A stretch of 49,281 nucleotides of DNA from Fibrobacterota bacterium (GTDB lineage: Bacteria; Fibrobacterota; OXYB2-FULL-49-7; JAEUSG01): positions 1 to 49,281 of the forward strand of contig JAEUSG010000213.1 in assembly GCA_016788315.1 (NCBI GenBank). Reading direction: 5' to 3'. Made by a program: the position numbers and the translations under genes. Under the pieces are notes generated by a model, which ran no database searches, had not been told where the DNA came from, and was given only the letters and a program-made list of their open reading frames with translations. Of this stretch, positions 9,213-16,331 are shown piece after piece; positions within the stretch are counted from its first letter, which is position 1; the number at the start of each line of letters is the position of its first letter.

Positions 9213-9962
9213 ATGTCCATAACACTAACTGATTTCCCAAAATTACATTGTCCGTTTATCCGTCAGACTTTTAAAGTAAACAAGGATGATTTTAAACGAA
9301 TAGGCAATAAGTTCGGCTTACGGGAACCTGAAGCATATCTCGCAGTTGACAGAATAAATCCAGGCTACGAGTGGGTCTTCGACGATCCAGATACATTTGC
9401 TGTTGAAAAGCTCAATGGAACAAATGTAAAGCTTATGACAGAAAATGGAAGGCTTGTCGCTCTGCAAAACAGAAAAAATATCATAGATCCGCTTCAGATT
9501 CTCCATGGAAAGACCTTTATAATAGAGGGAATCTTTATGTCCATTGCAAAGGGTTATGTTCACGAAAATGGCGAACAGGCTGGCGAACTAATCGGGCCCA
9601 AATTGCAGGGTAATCCCTATAAAATGGAAACACATGAATGGTATCCGTTTGAGAAATCACTGAGCGCACTCCGCTATAAGTCGTTTGATTCACATCCAAG
9701 GGGTTTTGACAATTGGGATTCCTGGTTTAAAGATCATCTTTTCTCTCTATATTTTCAGAAGCGTGCCAGTAAGATTGGTCTAACTGATAAGGTTTTTGCC
9801 GAAGGTATAATACTATATAATATGCGCCGAAAGAGCGAGGGGAAAAGTTGGATGGCAAAACTTAGGCGAGACATGTTCCCCTGGTTCTACGAAGGAATTC
9901 AGATCTTGGATTATGACAAAAAAGGGCGTGATGAAATTGAAGAACAGGAGCACTTTGAGTAA
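9213..9962 (+). CDS. RNA-ligase-like nucleotidyltransferase
   Basis: 249 residues from the ATG at 9213, preceded by AGAGGTG; an in-frame GTG at 9207 overlaps that site. Motif I is VEKLNGTNV with the presumed AMP-accepting Lys66. A GKTFIIEGIF segment fits motif III (Glu105), AEGIILYNM fits motif IV (Glu197), and GKSWMAKLRR fits the two lysines of motif V. These are the ordered motifs of the covalent nucleotidyltransferase superfamily (RNA/DNA ligases and capping enzymes); the short size and EKLxGTNV suit RNA ligases of the Rnl/DUF type. The biological substrate is unknown; RNA repair is possible. The last 38 bp are repeated after the next gene (11174-11211), showing that the DUF4143 gene separated it from the AraC gene. 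Confidence 0.65.
   Translation: MSITLTDFPKLHCPFIRQTFKVNKDDFKRIGNKFGLREPEAYLAVDRINPGYEWVFDDPDTFAVEKLNGTNVKLMTENGRLVALQNRKNIIDPLQILHGKTFIIEGIFMSIAKGYVHENGEQAGELIGPKLQGNPYKMETHEWYPFEKSLSALRYKSFDSHPRGFDNWDSWFKDHLFSLYFQKRASKIGLTDKVFAEGIILYNMRRKSEGKSWMAKLRRDMFPWFYEGIQILDYDKKGRDEIEEQEHFE
9925..9962 (+). repeat. 38-bp direct repeat, left copy (3' end of ligase-like gene)
   Basis: Matches 11174-11211 at 35 of 38 bases; the three differences are single substitutions. This copy encodes the last codons and stop of the ligase-like gene (DEIEEQEHFE then TAA). The DUF4143 gene lies wholly between the two copies, 1249 bp apart. Confidence 0.85.
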
Positions 9963-10016
9963 TTTAATATTTAATATTGAATTACCACACGTCTTTGATT
10001 ATATTAGAGTTACAAT

Positions 10017-11171
10017 ATGTTTATACGGCAAATCAGCGACTATGTACTAAAAATTTCAAGCCAATACCCAGTTATTACTTTGACTGGTCCAAGGCAATCG
10101 GGAAAGACTACTCTTGTCAAAACCATCTTTCCACAAAAGCCATATGTATCCCTTGAAAACCCAGATGTAAGAGCTCATGCAGAGGATGATCCCAGGGGAT
10201 TTTTGAAAAAATATGAAAATGGTGCAATCTTTGATGAAATACAAAGAGCACCAAATATTCCTTCGTATCTTCAATCAATGGTTGATGAAAATAGGGAGCC
10301 AGGACGGTTTGTACTTACTGGAAGCCAGCAATTTTCACTTTCTGCACAAATCAGTCAGTCTTTGGCAGGTCGGACTGCAATGGTTCGTCTTTTACCACTT
10401 TCGTTAGCTGAACTATCAAGCCAAAACAGCACACTTGATCAGCTTCTTTTTTCAGGTATGTATCCGGCGATTCATGACAAGAAATTGGATGTTTCAGATT
10501 ATTACGCAAACTATCTCGAGACATATGTCGAACGAGATCTGAGACAATTAGCCAATGTAGGTGATTTGCATCTGTTTCACAAATTTTTAGGTTGTTTGGC
10601 TGCGAGAGTAGGTTCGCTTTTAAATATGAGCAATTTGTCAAATGATGTTGGCGTCAGTATGCCGACAATTCAGAGATGGATATCTATTTTAGAGGCGGGT
10701 TACATAGTTTTTTTGCTGCAGCCATTTCATAAAAATATATCTAAAAGATTAATCAAAACGCCTAAAGTTTACTTTTATGATACTGGTCTTTTGTCATATC
10801 TTCTAAAAATTTCAACACATGATGCTTTGGCTACACATCAGATGAGGGGGCCTGTTTTTGAAAATTTTGTTATTTTGGAGATTATGAAAAACAGTCTCAA
10901 CATTGGGAAACGACCGCAACTATTATTCTTCAGAACACAGTCCGGTGATGAAGTCGATTTGATAGTGGAAGAAGAGAAAGGATTGACTGCCGTAGAAATT
11001 AAGTCTTCTCTTACCTGGGACAAATCATTTCTGAAAGGGTTAAACGTGTTTTCGGATCTTTTTGGTCAAGAAATAAATAGAAAAGTAGTTGTATTTGCGG
11101 GTGAAGAAAATTTTGTTATAGCAGACAGTTCCGTGATGTCATGGGATCAAATCAGATTTGAGTCAAAATAA
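10017..11171 (+). CDS. AAA ATPase with DUF4143 domain
   Basis: 384 residues. Walker A is GPRQSGKTT (24-32), Walker B is AIFDEIQ with Asp73/Glu74, and a sensor-like VLTGSQQF segment follows. The middle has the SLAELSS...YLETYVERD block typical of DUF4143 proteins. The C-terminus carries RTQSGDEVDLIV...AVEIKSS, a PD-(D/E)XK-like remnant usual in this family. The family is widespread and often found as isolated, recently acquired single genes; its function is not established. It has its own 54-bp upstream region and no strong ribosome site. The flanking 38-bp direct repeats indicate that this gene was inserted between the ligase-like and AraC genes. Confidence 0.85.
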   Translation: MFIRQISDYVLKISSQYPVITLTGPRQSGKTTLVKTIFPQKPYVSLENPDVRAHAEDDPRGFLKKYENGAIFDEIQRAPNIPSYLQSMVDENREPGRFVLTGSQQFSLSAQISQSLAGRTAMVRLLPLSLAELSSQNSTLDQLLFSGMYPAIHDKKLDVSDYYANYLETYVERDLRQLANVGDLHLFHKFLGCLAARVGSLLNMSNLSNDVGVSMPTIQRWISILEAGYIVFLLQPFHKNISKRLIKTPKVYFYDTGLLSYLLKISTHDALATHQMRGPVFENFVILEIMKNSLNIGKRPQLLFFRTQSGDEVDLIVEEEKGLTAVEIKSSLTWDKSFLKGLNVFSDLFGQEINRKVVVFAGEENFVIADSSVMSWDQIRFESK

Positions 11172-11173
11172 TT

Positions 11174-11211
11174 GGCCTGATGAAATTGAAGAGCAGGAGC
11201 ACTTTGAATAA
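11174..11211 (+). repeat. 38-bp direct repeat, right copy (start of AraC gene)
   Basis: Second copy of 9925-9962 (35/38 identical). In the ligase frame it still reads DEIEEQEHFE then TAA. In the other frame it supplies the ATG (11180) of the AraC-type gene, as well as an AGGAG followed by an alternative TTG start (11204). The repeat therefore preserved both the end of one gene and the start of the next. Confidence 0.85.
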
Positions 11212-13342
11212 AAAGACTTTTTTGATTTTATTACTATTGACCTCTTTTGTAGTTTCGTCAGAAGTCGGGCCATTTATAGAAACTTTTGAATATGGTAAAA
11301 CTTACACTGCTTCCAGTATTAATATTGGAGATACAACGATCCTTCTGACAAACAGCGAAACAATGAACGAGTGGCCGGATTCTTTTGGGTTGTCACTTGT
11401 TGAGAATACTGATATCGGTCGACGGGATTATTTTTCATACAAAGTTAAGAGGAAGAACCAACTTTTCGGTGTTACAGGAATTGATTTCAATCAAAGGGCA
11501 GAATCTGAGATTGTTTGCAATGGACACAAGAAATGGTACGAGCCATCAAAGATACTTAAAGGAACAAACGATACAAATTCGGCAATCTTCGGGAGTTTTG
11601 GTTTCAGAAGTAATCCAGATCAATATTATAAACTCGAAAAAAAGATTGATAACGATAGCTCAATTTATGTCAGATTTTACATAAGCATAGATTCATTACT
11701 TGCAAACAATAAAAATGAAATTACCAAAACACTAATACATGCCCTTTCCCCAGGAGGGTTTCTGAGAATCTATCTGGAAACAGATACAGAAAAGAAAAGC
11801 ACAGGACTACTTTTCGCAATTGAAGATGATATTCTTAAGAAGAAAGAGAGTGAAAAGGTTCAATTTCAAAAACAGCTGCTTATTCATAATGTCTACTGTG
11901 TTGAGTATCTGCTGAAGCTGGATAATATAAAGGAAAGCTATACATGTACGGCATGGATTAATGGCAGTTTACTATTTGAAACTTCAGCTCCCTATTATAT
12001 TAAAATGAAGAAACATCATTTTTACGCCGTTCTTTTCGGAGCTCTGTCTTATGAACCTTATGGAAACAGCATATTCAGAATTGACGATATAGCATATTCA
12101 ACTGCAAGAACCGGACCTTTGTCATTGAATCCAGAAATGAGTCTTGTAAAGAATGAACGGGGTAACAGGTCGATTATAATGAATAATGAAGACAGCAGCT
12201 ACGAATCCATCCAGTTGCAGATTAGCGACAAGGGTGAATGGCGCTTCCCCTTACTGACTCAGAAAAGCGAAGCTCCAATCTTCCGCATCAGCCTTAGATA
12301 TTTCCCTTTTGATTCTGATTCTATGTATTACCGTGTCAAGGCAAAGCAGAAAAACTGTGATTGGAGCCACTGGAGTAAGCCATTGAAGTTCGATAATTTT
12401 AACAAAGGCCGATTGACAACTCCGGTTATAAATGACATAATAATTTCTGAAGAAAACTTAATGGAACCGGAAACGCTCCTTATCTCCAATAAATGGTATG
12501 ATATAACAGTCAATGTTGACGATTCAGCTGGTTTTGAAAATGTCTATTACTGTCACCTTCTCTTTCATCACGAATCACAGCCTGTTTTTAATGTTACAGA
12601 CAGAGGAGCCCCCTTCGATCCGGAATTAAATTACATGGTCAGCTATTCCAAATCGAATGTTAACGGCAAGGATGTCATATATACTCTCGAGGAGCCAGGG
12701 AGTGAAATCACCCGGCAGGTCTGTTCCAGTTGCAGCTTATATGTCGACTGCACCAAACCGTGCGCAGTTTCCGATTCAGTCAACAAAACCCTTAAAACCA
12801 ACTTTCGTCATCTGCAGGAAGCACGCGAGGGGGTCTGGATTCTTGACGGTGTTTTGTTTAATAAGCAGGAGAATTACTCAAAATCATTCCGAAAAAGATT
12901 TTACGTTAAAAGAGCAGATGTTGAGAAGAGGCATGGTTCACCTCTTTGGCTGATTCTGCCAATTGTACTTGTTTCAGGCATAATCTTCTGGACGAGGAAG
13001 AGGAAACGGATAATTGTACAGGATCCCAGAATTTCAGCTGCAGTTAAGTTTATAAAAGAGAACCTGTCGAAAAAGATAAGCGTCGAAATGGTAGCCGAGC
13101 ATATCCGAATGAGTGAGGGATGGCTAATCACAAATTTTAAAAAAGAGACTGGTACTGGAATTCCAAACTTTGTTAATGAGCTGAGGGTTGAAAAAGCTAA
13201 GGAACTGATCGAAAAGGGTGAGAGGAATATTGCAGAGGTTGGCTATATGGCTGGTTTTAGCGATCCTGCCTATTTTAACAGAATTTTCAAGGCTGTTACC
13301 GGAAAATCACCAGGCGAATATCTTAAATCTATCAAGACTTAA
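11180..13342 (+). CDS. Membrane-anchored AraC-type regulator with lectin-like ectodomain
   Basis: 720 residues. An N-terminal export segment (about 10-27), a large extracytoplasmic part, one transmembrane helix (about 587-605, LWLILPIVLVSGIIFW) followed by basic RKRKR, then a cytoplasmic AraC HTH (about 620-717: ISVEMVAEHIRMSEGWL, IAEVGYMAGFSDPAYFNRIF, TGKSPGEYLK). Residues about 135-310 resemble a concanavalin A/LamG-like sandwich (YVRFYIS, CTAWINGSLLF, FRIDDIAYS); residues about 330-410 look like a fibronectin-type strand set. It most likely signals an outside ligand directly to DNA, without a kinase. ATG 11180 lacks a ribosome site; TTG 11204, with AGGAG just before it, would give a cleaner signal peptide. 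It precedes a rhamnogalacturonan-lyase-like gene in the same direction. Ligand inferred to be a glycan. Confidence 0.75.
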   Translation: MKLKSRSTLNKKTFLILLLLTSFVVSSEVGPFIETFEYGKTYTASSINIGDTTILLTNSETMNEWPDSFGLSLVENTDIGRRDYFSYKVKRKNQLFGVTGIDFNQRAESEIVCNGHKKWYEPSKILKGTNDTNSAIFGSFGFRSNPDQYYKLEKKIDNDSSIYVRFYISIDSLLANNKNEITKTLIHALSPGGFLRIYLETDTEKKSTGLLFAIEDDILKKKESEKVQFQKQLLIHNVYCVEYLLKLDNIKESYTCTAWINGSLLFETSAPYYIKMKKHHFYAVLFGALSYEPYGNSIFRIDDIAYSTARTGPLSLNPEMSLVKNERGNRSIIMNNEDSSYESIQLQISDKGEWRFPLLTQKSEAPIFRISLRYFPFDSDSMYYRVKAKQKNCDWSHWSKPLKFDNFNKGRLTTPVINDIIISEENLMEPETLLISNKWYDITVNVDDSAGFENVYYCHLLFHHESQPVFNVTDRGAPFDPELNYMVSYSKSNVNGKDVIYTLEEPGSEITRQVCSSCSLYVDCTKPCAVSDSVNKTLKTNFRHLQEAREGVWILDGVLFNKQENYSKSFRKRFYVKRADVEKRHGSPLWLILPIVLVSGIIFWTRKRKRIIVQDPRISAAVKFIKENLSKKISVEMVAEHIRMSEGWLITNFKKETGTGIPNFVNELRVEKAKELIEKGERNIAEVGYMAGFSDPAYFNRIFKAVTGKSPGEYLKSIKT

Positions 13343-13352
13343 GGATTTTACA

Positions 13353-13387
13353 ATACTTTTCACTATTTTCCAATAGTTTTAAAGTAT
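13353..13387. promoter_or_regulatory. Nested palindrome upstream of the first PcRGLX-like gene
   Basis: Outer arms ATACTTT (13353-13359) and AAAGTAT (13381-13387) enclose inner arms ACTATT (13362-13367) and AATAGT (13372-13377). It starts 10 bp after the AraC stop and lies about 80 bp before the next gene. It could be an operator for the AraC-type regulator or a weak hairpin at the end of its message; there is no clean T-tract after it. Confidence 0.35.
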
Positions 13388-13467
13388 CTACTTTGCTTTC
13401 AAATCTCTTTTTGAATATTATTACTACTGTAAAAAGCCAGCCAATCACAAAACTTCAGGAGGAATGA

Positions 13468-16260
13468 ATGAGTTACAAAATTAAGTTAAACGCCTTTTTT
13501 TTAATTGCCAGCTTAACCGCTTCAGTGTTGGCAATAGACATACCACTTAATATTAAAGAATATAACGGAGTTGCCCGAACAAACGAGCCAGTGGCAACCG
13601 GTGTCCCTCTCCCTCTATCTGCATATAAATCGACCCGATATTTTCAGGTAACTGATGCTAACGGAACAGTTGTTCCTACGCAGATTCATATGTTGGATAA
13701 GTGGCACGATGGATCAATAAAATGGATGCTTGTTCAATTTCCAGCTTCGGTCTCGGCAAATGGCGAAACAGTATATCACCTGCGGGACAATGGAGCCGGT
13801 CAAGCCAGCGGGAGTATGATTACTGAAACAGCCACTCATATGTTTATCAATACGGGTTCTGTTATAATCGGCCTCAAAAAAAGTGGTGGATCAAATCTGT
13901 TTGATTTTGTAATAATGAATGGTGATACTCTCGTTTCACCATCAACAAAAAATGGTGCGGTACTGAAAGATAATGTTTCAGGTACAGAATATTTCAGTGC
14001 TACTGCAGGCGGCGGATTTAAGGCACCTGAAATACTGGAAAATGGCGCAGTCCGTGCTGTCATTAAGGTGCAGGCATTTCACTCAAACAATAGTACAGAT
14101 CACACCTTTCTTGCTTCTCAGTTTTTAATCCATGTTTACAAGAATGAAAGTATGGTTTATGTTCAGCATACGCTTAAAAACTCCCCTTTTGCAAGAGCGC
14201 GAGGTGCTATTGCCTTTAAAGATATGTCGCTGAATGTAAAAATGAATTTAACCGGCTCTAGAAATTACACTCTATTCGGCAAAGCATCAGTAACCGGAAC
14301 ATTGGCTTCCGGTGAAGAAGTTTATGCTTTACAGGAAAAGAGCGCTTACAAGATTATGAAAGGCTCTTCCGTAGTTGATACAGGAGCGCGAGGATTGATT
14401 TGGGCGGACGTTTCCGGAAGCAATTATGGTCTGGCTGTAGGAACCAGATACAGTGTTGCTAATTACCCAAAAGAGGCCTCTGTTTCTTATGACGGTGTTG
14501 TAAAGGTAGGACTTTTTCCTGAAAGAGGGCACAAGAAATTAGCTGGCCCGATAAATGAAAATTATAATTCATGCGATCCGGAATATTATAACACCTATTA
14601 CTATCTAGGTGATAAGGAACATAAGACTCACGATGTCTGTTTTTATTTCCACACAGGAAGCGAAACTGCAGCAAAGATTGAAAACAAATTGAATGCATTC
14701 AATCATAAGCTCTTCCCCACCTGCGAACGGGAGTGGTATGCAAGAACAAGAGGTTTTCAAAGTGATTGGTGTCCAAAAGCTGTTAACACAGCAAAGCCAA
14801 ATCTGCCTATAGTTGATGCACCTATAAAATATGGTCCAATCAGTGCCGCTTTCGGATCGCCGAACTATATAGAGGGTTGGGCTTGGTTTGGCGCACAGAC
14901 AAGCTATGGAATGCTCAATGATGAAATCTGGGATGACTGCTGGCAGAACTATCTGGACAGCATGAGTCCGACATATTTCCGTTTCTGTGAAGCAAGAACA
15001 TATAATGACATGGATCTTATACCCGCACACATGGATGATTTTCGAGGACTCGACCATTTCAAAGATCACATGGGAACAAAGACAACTTCCAGCGCTTTCC
15101 CAAATTTAACCTGGTACGATTACTGGACAACATACAGAACAGGAAAGACAAAAGATTCAATTCATGGTGTGGATATTCCTATTGTGAAAACTAGCAAGCA
15201 GGTTGGTTGTCAGCATGCTAACGGTGATGTTGATCCTGAACACTTTGATGTTTACGAACTTGTAGACTATTACCTTCTTACCGGCTCATACAGGGCAAAA
15301 GAGGCCTATCTTGATATCGCAAACAACTATGCAGGTCCGATAGCTGTAGTCTTAAGAAGACGCACCTTTCCATCAGCTGATACAATAGGACTTCAATATG
15401 CACGTCTGGAAGGCGCAGCACTTCATTTCCTGATGGGTTGTGTAACAGTAACTGCAGCACAGGATACATATTATACAAATGCAGCAAAGGAACTGTGCCA
15501 TGATCATATCTGCCGAGTGCAGAAGAACAATGGTAGCCTTGGGCGCGAAACAAATCTCTGGCTTGAAGGCATGGCAGGAACCGGACTTGTAACTTACCTG
15601 GAGCGCTTTCCAAATGATTCATTGGTGCTTGCTGCAATCAGAAAAAATATAAAGCACTACCACGACTGGATGATGGATACATTAACTGGCTATATGTCCT
15701 ATACATATCCAACAGCACCTGTTTCCGGAACTAACGGAAATGTAAGCACGATGTCAGTTGCAACATCCAGCTGTGTCTACTTTTTATGTAACTCATATAA
15801 GTGGCTGGGAAGTGAAGTAAGTTGGCTTGATGCACCTCTTCAGAATTTATGGGATAAAAGATTTAGCGGCGGTTCAGGAGATCAGAACAGAATTCTTTCT
15901 CTACGCTATTATGTCAAGTATAAGGCAGATTATCTGAAGAATCCTATGGTAAATGTTACCTATGATACAACTACTTCTGTTGAAAAAAGTGTGGATGTCG
16001 CTGCCGATCCGAATATCAGCATTGTTCCAAATCCATTTAATCCTACTACAAAGATTACTGTTGTAGGAATTGGTACTGTAATGCCTGAGGTAAAAATATT
16101 TGACATATCGGGTAAGCTTGTTAAGGCTTTTAACAGCAGAATTGCAGGTAGTCAGCATACTTATATCTGGAATGCCGCGACTAACAATAGCGGAACGTAT
16201 TTTGTAAAGGTATCGGCAGGTAGAAATGTGTTATATAAGAAGGTAATATTATTGAAATAG
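13468..16260 (+). CDS. Secreted PcRGLX/YetA-like protein (rhamnogalacturonan exolyase type) with sorting tail
   Basis: 930 residues. Signal peptide about 1-22. Residues about 23-110 match the N-terminal RIFT-barrel seen in PcRGLX/YetA proteins (YNGVARTNEPVATGVPLPL, KWHDGSIKWMLVQFP). A long beta-sandwich follows to about 400 (HTLKNSPFARARG). An alpha/alpha-toroid-like part spans about 430-830 (HANGDVDPEHFDVYELVDYY, a GMAGTGLVTYLERFP repeat helix). The tail has VPNPFNPTTKI and SGTYFVKVSAG. PcRGLX is an exo-rhamnogalacturonan lyase (PL26), so pectin side-chain or related uronide cleavage outside the cell is the best guess; catalytic residues were not assigned. AGGAGG sits 4 nt before the ATG. 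Paralogue of 21753-24698. Confidence 0.65.
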   Translation: MSYKIKLNAFFLIASLTASVLAIDIPLNIKEYNGVARTNEPVATGVPLPLSAYKSTRYFQVTDANGTVVPTQIHMLDKWHDGSIKWMLVQFPASVSANGETVYHLRDNGAGQASGSMITETATHMFINTGSVIIGLKKSGGSNLFDFVIMNGDTLVSPSTKNGAVLKDNVSGTEYFSATAGGGFKAPEILENGAVRAVIKVQAFHSNNSTDHTFLASQFLIHVYKNESMVYVQHTLKNSPFARARGAIAFKDMSLNVKMNLTGSRNYTLFGKASVTGTLASGEEVYALQEKSAYKIMKGSSVVDTGARGLIWADVSGSNYGLAVGTRYSVANYPKEASVSYDGVVKVGLFPERGHKKLAGPINENYNSCDPEYYNTYYYLGDKEHKTHDVCFYFHTGSETAAKIENKLNAFNHKLFPTCEREWYARTRGFQSDWCPKAVNTAKPNLPIVDAPIKYGPISAAFGSPNYIEGWAWFGAQTSYGMLNDEIWDDCWQNYLDSMSPTYFRFCEARTYNDMDLIPAHMDDFRGLDHFKDHMGTKTTSSAFPNLTWYDYWTTYRTGKTKDSIHGVDIPIVKTSKQVGCQHANGDVDPEHFDVYELVDYYLLTGSYRAKEAYLDIANNYAGPIAVVLRRRTFPSADTIGLQYARLEGAALHFLMGCVTVTAAQDTYYTNAAKELCHDHICRVQKNNGSLGRETNLWLEGMAGTGLVTYLERFPNDSLVLAAIRKNIKHYHDWMMDTLTGYMSYTYPTAPVSGTNGNVSTMSVATSSCVYFLCNSYKWLGSEVSWLDAPLQNLWDKRFSGGSGDQNRILSLRYYVKYKADYLKNPMVNVTYDTTTSVEKSVDVAADPNISIVPNPFNPTTKITVVGIGTVMPEVKIFDISGKLVKAFNSRIAGSQHTYIWNAATNNSGTYFVKVSAGRNVLYKKVILLK

Positions 16261-16331
16261 CAAATGACCTGTTTCTTGCAAGGAAATCAGTAACAATTTA
16301 AGGCATGGAGTCATAGGCAAATTACTACGCT

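Noticed and set aside
14605-15069. A 154-codon open frame antisense to the first PcRGLX-like gene, and similar long antisense frames elsewhere
   Set aside because: No ribosome site, no family features, and the opposite strand carries an obvious conserved gene.
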